64,000 nucleotides of DNA from Incurvaria masculella (GCA_946894095.1 OX335660.1:1989001-2053000), one strand, 5' to 3'. Shown: positions 11,196 to 22,594, counted from the first letter of the stretch. Translations and numbers: made by a program. The notes: generated by a model not told the origin, from the sequence alone.

Positions 11196-12484
11196 CACTT
11201 ATCAAAACAATTCTATTAACATATTAAAATCACTATAAACCTAACCTAACCCAACAAGACGGCTGCCAGCAGGTAGGCGCACCGATGTGAAGAGTAGTTG
11301 CGCATCGAAGGCTCTCAACAGGTAAACTACCAATTCACACTCATCACACACATTTTGGTCACTTCGAGACCGGATTAGACCACATTCGCGGCTAAACACC
11401 CTATTTTTCAGTTCAGTTGTTAATTTTGGAATTAAAGGGGTTTAGTAGAACGAACTCCGAGAATCGGAGAAAATAATGTATTAGTTAAATTTAATGTACA
11501 CTTTCTTTTAATTGTAATTATACCATCTTCCCACCATCCAGTGCTACACATGTTGTGGCTTTAGCGCAGCCACACTAAAAATCAATGCCGATCGTCCACT
11601 CGATGCTTCAAGTGTGGCAGGCTCACCCTGTTGAAGAATGCGCCACCCCATTAGATATAATAACTTGTATGTATTGTTCTGGGAACCACAATGCAAGAGA
11701 CAACAATTGTACCGAACAGTCCCGTACCGAACCATAAAAGCCCTTATGGCAACAGGATATATCTCTAATGGGCAGGCTGCTAGGCGCCTTTCCCCTTTTC
11801 CAAGGCTTCCTAAACTGAAATAACTCTCTCCTCCCGGTCAATTACCTCCGAACCTCACACTCAAAATGTATCGCACAAGAAGACCTTCTTTACTCAACCT
11901 CGTCCACGTGCTCCCCTCTCACAATATACGACTAAAAATAGGGGATGTGGGTACCCTCCCCCAGAAACAACACCACTTCCTCTCGACCTCCTCAATATTT
12001 TAGATTTACAATCATTATTCTCTGCTTTCATACAGTTCATGTCGTCGTAATTTTAGAGGCCTTGGCCAAACTTTGTACCTTTGCAATACAATGCGCCGGG
12101 AGGCGCAGAGGTCAGGGAGAACAAGAGAAACAGGATATCGCAGCCTGCCCGCCGAGATTAGCAGGGCTTCTGGGGGCCAGAACCTCATATGAAACACTGT
12201 GAGGAAACTGCCCCGGGCCAACCGGAGATTCGTCTGCAGATGGACTCAGCGGTCCGTGTGGTACACGGTGGTGATACCGCTGTTTTTCTGAGGTCTGGGG
12301 GCCCTTCCGTGTGTAGCGGCTGCCGTACAACCGTGCTCACTAGAGTGTTTGATAGCAAAACTACCTCTCCGATTTGTCATTTCCTATATGCCTCTTGACC
12401 AACCCTCTTTAAAAACACATGGCAGTGAAACATATAAGAAAGAAAAGTTGCACTGCCTTTTTTAATAAAACTCCTTAAAACTTC
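11196..12484. other. no supported gene
   Basis: A CCTAACCTAACCCAAC run lies near 11240. The region around 12060-12400 is richer in GC with several overlapping short frames in different phases, none with a recognisable domain. It may be a worn non-LTR 5' region, since endonuclease-like coding sequence begins just after it. Confidence 0.4.
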
Positions 12485-12850
12485 TTCCTCCCCTTTTCAC
12501 ATAGACCTTGCCAACATTCGAGGTCTTCGATCAAATACTGTTGCCGTCTCATTTAGAGTTGGCAAAATCCCACCTCCTATTTTTGACGGAGACTCATGCT
12601 GCCGGCCTGCAGACGCTTCCGATCTCAATAAGGGACATTGGGTACTCCCTTTATGATCGCTTTAAGCCCAAAAGTAGTATCGTCGATGTGATGTTTCCGT
12701 CAAAAGACTTAGCTATGTTGAAGACTCCCGATTCCCTGTGATATGGGTCCGTGTGAATCTTACCCACCACGTGGTGAGAGTTTATGTTGGCCTGTTTTGC
12801 AATACTCTAACTAGCGCGCTTACCTTGAAATACTTCAACAAATACCTACG
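12485..12850 (+). pseudogene. non-LTR retrotransposon apurinic-type endonuclease fragment (CR1/Jockey-like ORF2)
   Basis: The start reads LANIRGLRSNTVAV in one frame. The sequence then shifts to AKSHLLFLTETHAAGLQTLP and IRDIGYSLYDRFKPKSSI, then again to VIWVRVNLTHHVVRVYVGLF from 12738. N-I-R-G-L and LFLTET are the hallmark N-terminal motifs of the APE-type endonuclease that nicks target DNA for target-primed reverse transcription. At least two frameshifts are needed and no RT follows, so it is a relic. Confidence 0.7.
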
Positions 12851-13056
12851 TGATCGAGACGATTCACAGGAGACCATGGAAGAATCAAATAAAATACTTA
12901 TTGCTCAGCCTTCCACTAAAACCAAGGTTCTGGCTATCACATCAAAACAAGTCTCATGCTTGCCCTTTATGCAAGCAGACCCACCTATTATATCGATGCA
13001 CAGAGTTCAAATCATTACCTATTGAAGCTAGAATCGAAAAGGTTAAAACATTTTAA
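12850..13056 (+). pseudogene. BEL/Pao-type gag zinc-knuckle region fragment
   Basis: The frame contains SHACPLCKQTHLLYRCTEFK followed by SLPIEARIEKVKTF. The pattern C-x2-C-x4-H-x4-C with a following basic linker is typical of the region upstream of the gag knuckles in BEL/Pao elements. Only about 70 codons are readable before a stop, and no protease or RT follows. Its abrupt junction with the endonuclease fragment marks an old insertion or recombination boundary. Confidence 0.55.
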
Positions 13057-13764
13057 GATTTGATGGAATTGTCTCCGTCCAGGTCATCGCAACCGCAATG
13101 GGAATTGCACCAAAGTTCTACTTTTAGTCATCCCGAACTATTCATGTAATCGCAAGTCTTTGTTCGGGATGACCGAGTCACAAAACCGCATAGCTATTCC
13201 CATAGCCATGAATAGAACATCCTAAAGGGTGGAGTAACCCATTTCGCGCATTTTCTTTAGCCGGCACTATGCATTTATAAGTTTCGCCTAAATCTAAAGA
13301 ACTAGCAACTAAGAGTAAAAAAAAAAATAACTCAAATGTAATACTGCTAAATGGAATTCAGCAGTCAGAACGAAAGTCAGACAGTGTCGCCAGTGTGCTG
13401 TAAAGCACAAGGGCAAATAGATAGGCTGCAAACCCAAAATGCGGCAACAAAAATACATACAACTTTTAACATTGGAAGAAATAATATGGAAAGAACACAT
13501 CTACATATGGTGTGGTAAGTGAAGCAACCAGTCTTTTAGTGAAACTCGAGGAACTTGGCTTGCGGTCTATATGTTTAGATATAGCATAGAAATAAACATA
13601 GTACAGCGAGGGCGAGTAATTTAAGAATCTGGAGTTGATCGTGGTGCGTTGGCGATCTCAAAAGAAGAGAACTACCACAGTTGCAATGGCTACTGGTTTC
13701 AAGCTTCAAGTTACATCAAGCATCTAACGGACGTTCAAGTCGCCGCCATTACGTCGTTAAAGCC
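13057..13764. other. no supported gene; left flank of Harbinger H1
   Basis: No domain-bearing frame. The last bases before H1 are CATTACGTCGTTAAAGCC; the right flank of H1 reads AACTTAAGCCCCAG. The shared TTAA(A)GCC word may relate to the target site. Confidence 0.4.
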
Positions 13765-13782
13765 CGGGTGACACGAGGCTAG

Positions 13783-14041
13783 TAAATCAAGCTAGTGAGC
13801 CAAGCTAGTGCTGCCAAGCTAGTAAGCTAGTGACACTAGCTTCGTGTAGACGGAACTAGCTTCGTTTACAAGCTAGTAAGTTAGTGTGGAAGCTAGCAAG
13901 CTAGTGCCTCAAGCCAGGATAGTTTAATAGCTTGGGGTTCTATTTTTCAAGCTAGTAGGCGCCCCCCACCACCCGTTTTACTATCCTGGCTTCGTTACTA
14001 GCTTCGTGTCAACCGCGAAGCTAGCGAACCTAAGCTAGTGT
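13783..14041. repeat. subterminal AAGCTAGT repeat cluster of H1
   Basis: Eight exact AAGCTAGT and three exact ACTAGCTT copies lie between the left tip and the MADF start. The right end (16550-16685) carries one AAGCTAGT and three ACTAGCTT plus several one-off variants. In the Harbinger family, subterminal repeats are bound by the element-encoded DNA-binding protein. The link to this element's MADF protein is inference. Confidence 0.8.
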
Positions 14042-14082
14042 GCAGTCGGAGAGCGTGGTGAGAGTGCGTGCAATTTGTTAAA

Positions 14083-15978
14083 ATGCCGAAATTAGCGGAC
14101 GAAATTAATTTAAAATTCGTTCAATTGTACAGAGAAGAGGAATGTTTGTGGAATGCAAGTATTCCATCTTACAAGGACAAGCAAATGCGAGACTCGTCAC
14201 TAGAAAAAATACGCGACATACTAAATAAAGATGGAATAGAAATGTCGATAAAAGAGATTAAAAATAAAATTAAAAATCTAAGAGCTACATATTGTCAAGA
14301 ATTAACAAAGATAGAAAAATCTGAGAGGTCTGGAGCAGGAACTGCAGAAGTCTATAAGCCAAAAATTATTTGGTTTGAGGAAATGCATAATTTCATAAAA
14401 AAGGTGCCAATGAAGAGAAAAACTTCGGTAAGTTATTTTAATATTATTTACTCTTTAAAATTATTTACCTTAAAAGTACTTATTGAAATATTAATAATCG
14501 TCGGCATTTTTAATTTTTCTTGTAGTTTTGTCTGAATTAACGAATCATTCTTGCTTGCCATGGTACTGCTCCATCATTGTTGAAATATCTCTTAAATTTC
14601 TCCCTTTTTTCGATAGCTGACAGAGAAGAGTGGTTACTTCCCTGTCGACTGATACTGGGTAAACATAAATTTTCCATTCTCCATGAACCGGGAATAATGT
14701 TTCCCGCTTCAATGTCTTCTTGGTCGACATCACTACTAATGCAATAAGTGCTTTTTTGCTCTTTTCGTAACCAATTATGCAGAGCACATGATGCTAGTAC
14801 AATTTTGTCTACTGTTTTTACGTCAACTGCGATTGGTCTTTGATAAACACGAAATCGGCTTGCCAATATGCCAAAGGCATTTTCTACAGTTCTTCTGGCT
14901 CTACTTAGCCGGTAGTTGTATACTTTTTCTTCATGTGTTAAATTGTCACCTGGGTACGGTTTCATAATATACGATTTTAATGGGAATGCAGCATCCGCCA
15001 AAATTACTCCGCCTTGTGGTAAAAGGTTATTTTCTAGTTGATTATATATGGAGCAATTCCTAAAAACACTTCCATCAGATGCCATTCCACAGGCGCCGAC
15101 GTCAATATAAATGAAATTATAATCGTAATCAACAATAGCCATAGGAACAATACTGAATGTTTTTTTATAATTAAAAAACACACTTCCACTGTTGCCAGGA
15201 GCTATGATTTGAACATGCTTCCCGTCGACGGCGCCATAACACGCTGGAAAGTTCCATTTCACTCTGAAACCATTTTCTATAGCTGCCCATTCTTCAGTTG
15301 TAGTTGGAATCTGTAACAATATTTTTAACAAATTTTTTATTTTCAGAACAATCAAGATTCTCCAAACAATAATAAAGATGACAACAGTGCAAGCAACAGT
15401 CAGTCATTAGAACCACCCGTAGCAGAAAATCTGTCAGAAAAGACAGTTGAAATGTCTCAACCTGCAAGCGAAATGTCGTTTATTCAAGATAAAACTTCTA
15501 AATTTATTTCCCCCGGAAGTAACATTCCGCAATTTGCGAAACCTTGCAAGTGAGTTCATTGATAAATGAAATTAAGGTGATTAAGGAGGATTTAAACAGT
15601 TCACGAGATTTTCAGGAACCAGAGCTGGATGAACATGAGATATTTGCAAAATATGTAGCAAGTCAGTTGAAAAAGCTTTCACCCGGACAGGCCATTTTAG
15701 CTAGGGATCAGATCAACGCAACACTATCCCGCTGTCGGATGTATGATTTAAACTTCGGAAATACTACATTTTCGTACCAGTCACCTATCAATTCTTCAGA
15801 CTCCAATATGTCAACCACATTTTCTTACAATAGTTCTGCAGCAAGTCCACTCTACACTAATCCACCATCACAACTACAACAGACTGAGCAACGTGATGAA
15901 CCCATCATCCATCCGCCACCACAGCAAGAGTTGGAGCAAGATGAAGATCCCATCTATCAAGCATTTCAAAATGCTTGA
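14083..15978 (+). CDS. Harbinger H1 MADF/BESS DNA-binding protein, one frameshift
   Basis: Exon 1 (14083-14427) starts at ATG in an AAAATG context rather than at the upstream GTG. It encodes a MADF domain: INLKFVQLYREEECLWNASI, IPSYKDKQMRDSSLEKIRDI, IKNLRATYCQELTKIE, IIWFEEMHNFIKK. It ends KRKTS at a GTAAGT donor, phase 0. The intron runs 14428-15346 and exon 2 begins after TTTCAG at 15347 (NNQDSPNNNKDDNSASNSQS). Near 15520-15550 the frame shifts by one base. The remaining frame ends at 15978 and holds a BESS-like motif (HEIFAKYVASQLKKLSPGQA) and a Gln/Pro-rich tail. Expected role: nuclear partner that binds the element ends and recruits the transposase. The whole catalytic transposase exon lies antisense in its intron. 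Confidence 0.82.
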
Positions 15979-16503
15979 TACATTTCTCGCCATTTATGTA
16001 GCGTAAACGTACCTACTTTAATTTGAAATAAATAAAATTCTACATACCTGTATATCTTTCTTTAATGCCTTATAAATTTCACTGCAAACTTCTGGTATGA
16101 ATCTAGATATAGTAGATCTTGAAACACGATACATGTGACTTAACTTCCTGTAATTGACACCAGATGATAGAAAATCTAGAGTTATTTCCAATTTTATTTT
16201 AGCCGGTATGGCTTCTCTCATATTAGTATTTAATTTTTGTATTTGTGGTCCCACTAGATTCAGTAAATTGTCAAAAATATTAGGTGTCATTCGCAAAATA
16301 CTCTTGAATTCGCCGGAATCCTCAGATCGCAGTTCTTTTAAAAGTAATGCAGATGCTCCATGACTATGTCTTCTTAATATCCAGGGTCTTGTCCAAGTAC
16401 GCTTTTCTTCTAGCAGAGCTAATATTTCATCTAGCGCATGTTGACACAACTTCCGAATTAACTTTCTTAGTAGAATTGCTTTTCTCTTACGCACACTGTT
16501 CAT
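14537..16503 (-). CDS. Harbinger H1 DDE transposase (HARBI1 superfamily), intact, 409 aa
   Basis: Two exons in phase 0: 16503-16048 and 15310-14537. The donor reads CAG|GTATGT and the acceptor TTACAG|ATT. Exon 1 has the N-terminal helices and an HTH (YRKLSHMYRVSRSTISRFIP). Exon 2 opens IPTTTEEWAAIENGFRVKWN and carries the DDE core: CYGAVDGKH (about residue 181), GMASDGSVF, ILADAAFPL, and RRTVENAFGIL with the Glu. There are no internal stops or shifts, and the length is typical of HARBI1-type nucleases. It should cut and join element ends together with the MADF protein. The intron contains the last MADF exon on the other strand. Confidence 0.92.
15311..15346. promoter_or_regulatory. bidirectional splice-acceptor spacer of H1
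   Basis: These 36 bases start with CTG and end with CAG. Read on + they are the acceptor of MADF exon 2 (TATTTTCAG); read on - they are the acceptor of transposase exon 2 (ATTGTTACAG). The two exons on opposite strands therefore begin directly at its two borders. The same layout occurs at 37033-37115, 43462-43500 and 63905-63994. Confidence 0.8.
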
Positions 16504-16691
16504 TTTTACGTATACGTGTTATCAGGTTAAGTACAACTCACTACTGACTTGACTAGCTTGAAATTTCCTAGCTTCGTGTAGACAGCACTAGCTTGGTTAC
16601 AATCCAGGCTAGTAGGTAAGCTAGAAACCAAGCTAGTGACCCCTTACTAGCTTACTATCCTAGCTTCAAAATACTAGCCTCGTGTCACCCG

Positions 16692-19600
16692 AACTTAAGC
16701 CCCAGAACTGACGTACAGAGAAACAGCCCACACCAAGTTAACGACCAGCTCTCCAAGGCTGACACACATTTAACTTATGATCTTAGAAGAGCATTGATAT
16801 AGTAAATATAAAGTTTCAACCTGAGATGACCAGTTCAAACAAATAATAATTATCGTCAAATAATAGTAAAGCGCAGAGCAGAGGAGGGAGACCAGCGGGC
16901 GGAGGAACCAACCACACCAACCCTCATGGGGCGGTGCTGGAAGATGAGGACACGCCCGTATTACCAGAAGTTTCACGAGGAGGAGGTGACTACAGATGAG
17001 TTTTTGTTTATATTTTCATTTGTTCCTATTCAACTAAGCCTTGATGATGACCCGAAAATATTTTGGCAAAATTTAATAGCGTCCTCCAACATATATGTTT
17101 TTATTTGCGAAAGAAACTGACAGTCTCCAAAATTTTTATATACCTCCAAAAAGACAATTTAGCGGGTCCGGCGACACCGGTAAGGGCGGTGGAAAATGTT
17201 GCTACGGCAAACAGTCATAATTGATTAATTGCACGTTTAAAACGGTTTTACTTTTGTGTAACAGATTATTTTATGTCTGCTGTATCAAACGTTATGTATA
17301 TAAATTAACTTTTTAATATTGCCACCCTATCCTGATATTCATGGAAAATAGCGGGCCTATATTCCTTCATTTTACAAAGCGGTGCTCAAGGATCTGAAGG
17401 AAAGGGCAGATTTTTCAATAATCGGCACTATAATTACAGGCCATGAAATAGCATTGCGGAAGAGACGCTTCCAGCAGTTAACCACAAGGGCTGTTTTTCA
17501 CTAGACCCAGAAAAACTTCGGCTTTTTAAAAAAAAAAAACTCAATGATTTTTATGGCACATGGCTTTCAAGGCAACATTGTCACGTCTTGGCGTGCTCGG
17601 GGGTGGCGTAGCTCAGTGAAAATCCAGATCATCGGGAACCAGAACTTTATTTGGCAAAATTATTTTCTAAAAACAAAACTCTCTCCGATCCGCTTTTTCT
17701 AGTCTCTCTTCGAACACGGAACTGTCATTTTTTTTAAACTATTCTATTTTATTTTTATGTGCATGGCCTGGCATGACACCCTTCCCTATCTTTACAAATT
17801 AGTTTATGTTCCACCAAGTTTAGTTCTGAGGTCCCAAAACTTCGAGGAGTATTTGCTAACTAATTTCAAGAACTGCCCGAGTGGGGCCCTGTGTCCCATA
17901 TTCATTTGTGAACACAGTTTGACCGAGTAAAACCTCGTCAAAATCTCAGTCAGAATCCTTGACCTGACAGTCGAGCAGACAGACATTTATATTTATAGAA
18001 AACGATCACTAGATCTGCTCGCAAGAAGCTAGTAACAATTTATAATATATACTCTATACTCTATGACTCCTTACAGACCTATGAAGTAATTGCCTTGTGT
18101 GGCCGTTACTTACTATCAACTCTGTGACAGAAGACTTGAAACTCTATGGATCATTGTATGCTGTCTTCTGAGACTGGCCGCTGGCCGGACAGACTAGACG
18201 TTTGACAGGTTGTCATACGTCACTTTGTAACATGAATTATTTTAAACTTCACAACCCACAACATAAATTATTCTACATAGTTAAACATAATCTTTTATAG
18301 GCCTGAGATAGAAAGCTAGAGCCATACGGGCTCCTTAAACATTTGCTTCGTCCTGTTTGCTTCGTCCCGATTTTTTTTTCCGGTTGGTTGATGAGTGCAT
18401 GACTCCAGCCTGAAGACGCTCCCAGCCGCCGACTCGAAGACGACCGAGCGAACGCCGAGGACCAGCGTGCTTTTGAAGCTCAGCACCCAGCATCGGAGGG
18501 TAGCGCGTTCCAAACTCGATGGCATCACACAACAACATATTAGACTAAGTCTTACGAGTCCTTTGTCTATTTACTAAGATGATACTACTTAATAGAATAC
18601 ATGTACTTACGTAAAATTATTCTATTTATTTAACTAATATGATAAACCTAATCAGGTATGGACGATGGCACATAAGCCAAAATATTACAAATAAATCAAT
18701 TAATAATATTGAATTAATTGCCTGGCATGACAAACATGTCAACATCAAAGCCATCCCACGGACGACACTGGACAATACTAAATCACTAAGTTGTGGAAGC
18801 AACAAAAAACAGCGGTCAGTACGGGACTGAGGAAGCAGACAAGAACCAGTGTTTCCAATTGAATGTGAAGCATACAATTTCGCTTTCGCATGATGTCATC
18901 GCTGTAATTGTTTGTTGTATCGTCAGTATTATTAAAAATAATTAGAAAGAGGTACGAAAAGAGATTTAAACTAGGGCGCGACTCGTTTAGCAGCTTTTCT
19001 GTCTAGTAGCAGTGTTTTTCGGAGTTGGAAAGTTTAGCTCACCTGACATAGGCCCATCGATATAATCTACGTCTATGCATAGTCCTACATCATTCGTTCA
19101 TTATTGATCTTCCATAAACTAAATTTTAAATTTTTTAGATGATTTTAATATCTTTTAATGTCTGACCATTAATGTAGTTAATTCAATTAAATTTATCAAT
19201 CAAAACTCATTCTATGAAAATGTAGTACGAGAATGAAATACAACTTATTTATAGGCCTCGATTCGCAAAGCTCGGAATCCTCGGATTGTTTGCCCGAGAC
19301 TCGACTCCCCAGAAGGCCAATCGTTACTCTCTGGTCGTAGTGGGAGAGCTTATAGAAAACTCGCCGCAGCTGCATAATTTGTTCGATTACATCTCGACGT
19401 ATTGGATTGTAATTGTGATTATTAGCTTAATTTGGTTTAAGAGCATAGGGGAGGCCGGTATATCCTAAATGTTAACCTCTGCATGGAGTAGAGTAGAACG
19501 CAAACGGCAAAATACGGTCGACAGGTGTAGCCGGGTGGTTCCCTGAGGCCGAATCTGGATGATTGGCCTCTCTACAGGAACACGCCTGGGGGTCATGTGA

Positions 19601-19818
19601 GGCAACTCCGAGATGAGACGATGAATCTAATTACCTTAAGTTTTATTGCATATCGTCACATTCATCCTATTCTTTGTGCATTGTGACACCGACATTTCTG
19701 CAAGGAGTTCAAGATTGAGCTTGAAGAGTTATAATGTACCACCTATTGCAAAGTTTTTGTGTTACTCATGTGCTTCTGTGTATGCTCATGTCTCATATCT
19801 TTGTGAATCTTACATTCA
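16692..19818. other. about 3.1 kb without a recognised gene
   Basis: Several short frames (for example 16926-17120, 18639-18830, 19286-19468) lack any domain I know, and none has splice or start context that decides it. The 18639-18830 frame contains IELIAWHDKHVNIKAIPRTT, faintly like a piggyBac strand, but it is too weak to call. A run of A lies near 17530. Confidence 0.4.
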
Positions 19819-20061
19819 GGGGGTCCGTTCAGGGCAAAAGTGAGTTCGAATTCGTCACTAAATATCAACTCACTTTTTTAAATAGTCAATGTTTCCACAC
19901 TTATTGAATATCATTACAGTTGGGTAAAAATCTGGTCTGTCCCGTAAATATGTTGAAAGTATAAATAACGGTTCCGTTATTTAAATAATAATATATTTCC
20001 CAGCTATTTTTAGGTTAACTCACTCCCGAACTCGAACTCACTCTTACCTGAATGGGCCCCC
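19819..20061. mobile_element. 243-bp MITE with about 40-bp terminal inverted repeats
   Basis: The left end GGGGGTCCGTTCAGGGCAAA, then AGTGAGTTCGAATTCG, pairs with the reverse complement of the right end GGGGGCCCATTCAGGTAAGA, then GTGAGTTCGAGTTCG. The interior is AT-rich and non-coding. The target duplication is not clear. The class is unknown: the G-rich tip and subterminal GTGAGTTCGA resemble no specific family I can name. Confidence 0.75.
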
Positions 20062-20118
20062 AGATCCCCATCTAATGTCAGTTACACGCAAGTAAGGTGG
20101 GCTTTCAATGTAATTATT

Positions 20119-22594
20119 TTGTATAGAAGTCCAAAGTCTCCCGTTGCTGGCTTTTTGGGTTCGCAGCATGTGCCTTCTGGACGTCAGGCTCCACTTGTTG
20201 GGCCGACTCATGACGTCGGAAGCGAATTCGATGTGGAGTGGGATGAATTCTTCGATCCTCCCGATCTATTCACTCCCGCAGTCGGAGACGGAATTGCCGA
20301 ATGATGAAGCTACGGCGATGTTCATGAGACGGACCGACGAATGGACGATGCGCGAGCGGTCTTGCCCTACATATCGACATTGAGTTTCGGTTGGTCCGAG
20401 GACTACAGTACGTTCAGGTGGACGAGGGTAGCCTTTACGGGTGGGACCCCTGGAATTAGCTGATTGATTCCTTCCTCGCTATTTTGGATAAAGGTATCAT
20501 ATAGGTATATACCAATCGGCATGGCAATTCCTTGCTGAGCAAAATGAACATGGGACACTTGTCAGCACGCTCCCAATAGAATCTATGGGTGGAAACGGAC
20601 ATAGACGAATTGTACAGACTGTTTGCGTCTGTTTCTGCTGTTTCACGCCTTGATTGCGTATTGTTGACTATAGGAATAAGTTTTTTTTCAGCTGTCCCGG
20701 TTTTCAGAGGTAGATGTCCTACGCTACGATAGATATACGCTCCTCAGCAGATACCTGCACTTCGTAGATAACAACGAGAGTGCCCCCATGCGACGAGTCG
20801 AAGTTATACAAACTGAAGCCCATCATCGACCATTGTAACGCCCGGTTCCATGAGCTTTACGCTCTGGGCGAGCATATGTCGATCGATGAGTCTTTGACCT
20901 CATGGAAGGGTTGGCTGCCCTGGACTCGGCATTTAAATTATTACGATATTTAAAAAAAATATCTAAACTCTTGTGTTTTCCAAACACAAACAAAAACACG
21001 CTGCGTCCGTAGCGACCGGTTTTCCCACACCGAGGACGGAGTAATACAGTGGATGATTTAATTATTATGATAACATTATTTTTAGAAATACATTATTTTA
21101 TATGGAAACGTTATACGCTATATCAACGTTTGGGGACCCACGAGCAGTGTTTAGCTTTCGCTGAAGAGCAAAGACTTATATTAGACTTTAAGGAGTGCCG
21201 TGTTCACCGTTGCGCCATTCATTTAGTGATGCAAGGGAACAATACCGTCGGGTCCTTTGTTTGTAGAAAAGGCACGCTCAGAACGCGGTCTAGGATAAGT
21301 CGCGCTATTGGCACGTGGTTCGAGAACGCGAACATTTCCTTGGAGCGAATTTTTTTAATCGTGATCGATTGGTTTAGTTATTGTAGAGAGACAATATTGA
21401 CGGATTATTTCTCCGTTGAAGAAGCGCAGGGCAAAATTGGTGGTCCTGGAAAAGTCGTCCACGACTGTTGTGTAGAGTGTGGGATCTTATGTGACTGTAG
21501 TTGAGATTAACGTAAATTATCGCCAAGCCAGTAGTATGTTTATGAATAGAATTATTTTATTATTGAGTGTTTAATTAATCAGAAATATACTTGCGAGTCC
21601 GAGTGACTAATTAGTGTGAACTTTATTACGTAGGAGCCTACTAATTGATTAGGTAGGGTAAGTCTTTGACCTAGGGAAATTCTACATCTGTATTATAAAG
21701 AGCTAGGCTGTTTAAATATAAGTTTCTCTGGAACGGCACAGCTTAAATAGTAACGCATCAGGAGCTTGTAATTTTAGAATGAAGAAGATTGCCATTTTAA
21801 TATATGAATGCTTATAGAATTGCCGAGAACATATAATAAACATAATAATATGAAAGATCGTATCGAGTTCTTATTTTGATAGTATTCCTTTACTCGTGTG
21901 AAGCGAGCAACCATAATGTCCACCTTCCATGGTACTAAGCAGGTGCGCAAATTTATTGGTTCTGAGCTGAAGACATCGACCGGTACGTCAAGAGTTACCG
22001 TTGATAAGCCCACATCAATACGGGAATACGACTCGATGGGCGGAGTAGACCAAATGCTAGAGCCGTTTACGGTTGAGCGACGAAGGTGTCGCAAGTGGTT
22101 TATGAAACAGTTGAAACTGCTTCTTAGTGTCACGGTGACGATCTGTCGGATTTTGGTTGAAGGGTTTGTTGGGCATAGTTGAGTTAGAACGTCTTTCGAG
22201 AACAACTGTTACTCGAAATTGTCCAACGTCACTTTAACGAAACTGACTGTTCGCTGTCATGCAGTAACCGTTTGTGAACCCTTGACGAATAATCTGCGTT
22301 ATAACGTGACATTGGGGCATTACTCCGGTCCACTGATAGAGGCAAACCTTAGTTTTAGGACCAGCGACATATGACTTGACAAGACCAAACAAACACAAGA
22401 CGAAAATTACTGACGATGGACCTTCACAGAAGAAAAAATGCATTCGCAAGATCTGTACATACTGCCATGAACAAGACATTAAGACGAACCACAAAATTAC
22501 GCTGAAATGCATTATGTGCGGGGTTCCGTTGTGCGTATATCCGTACTGCGAATTGTACCATAAAATGCCTAAGAGTTATGCCTGCACCTTGTGA
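20119..22594 (+). pseudogene. piggyBac transposase relic B, interrupted and frameshifted
   Basis: Pieces appear in the right order. An acidic N-terminal frame (FDVEWDEFFDPPDLFTPAVG) lies near 20220-20290. At about 20690-20930, DRYTLLSRYLHFVDNNESAP and, one frame away, FHELYALGEHMSIDESLTSW and KGWLPWTRH include the first catalytic Asp (IDES). At 21898-22182, ATIMSTFHGTKQV and REYDSMGGVDQMLEPFTVER include the third catalytic Asp (GGVD). At 22376-22594 lies the C-terminal cysteine-rich domain (CIRKICTYCHEQD, CIMCGVPLCVYPYCELYH) that binds element ends. The segment with the second Asp is missing, replaced by DNA containing a Merlin relic. Confidence 0.82.
21049..21504 (+). pseudogene. Merlin (IS1016-type) transposase fragment inside piggyBac relic B
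   Basis: The frame contains LGTHEQCLAFAEEQRLILDF, NNTVGSFVCRKG and SRAIGTWFENANISLERIFL. After an apparent in-frame deletion come DWFSYCRETILTDYF and QGKIGGPGKVV. It aligns by eye block for block with the fuller Merlin transposase at 44782-45854 but lacks about 35 internal residues and the catalytic DDE part, and ends in a stop. It lies between two parts of the piggyBac relic, so it probably inserted there. Confidence 0.8.

Larger units (their letters stand above)
13765..16691. mobile_element. Harbinger element H1, two-gene (MADF + transposase), nearly complete
   Basis: Terminal inverted repeats match for 20 bases: CGGGTGACACGAGGCTAGTA at the left tip and its reverse complement ending at 16691. 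Inside are a MADF/BESS gene on + and an intact DDE transposase on -, arranged convergently and interlocked through their introns. Both ends carry many copies of AAGCTAGT. The 3-bp target duplication typical of Harbinger is not clean; a TTA lies at 13757-13759 and 16695-16697, a few bases outside the matched tips. Confidence 0.9.

Noticed and set aside
15038..15316. 92-codon frame on + within the MADF intron of H1
   Set aside because: It is a shadow of the transposase exon on the opposite strand; the - strand frame has the full DDE signature.
13757..16697. TTA as the certain target duplication of H1
   Set aside because: The TTA triplets lie several bases outside the matched tips and at unequal distances (5 and 3 bases), so they are only suggestive.
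17590..17660. tRNA-like A-box (GTAGCTCAGTG) in GGGGGTGGCGTAGCTCAGTG
   Set aside because: No B-box (GGTTCGAATCC) or cloverleaf could be built downstream, so neither a tRNA nor a tRNA-derived SINE head is supported.
18639..18877. Possible piggyBac strand (AWHDKHVNIKAIP)
   Set aside because: Only one weak motif, no catalytic residues nearby and no neighbouring piggyBac parts.
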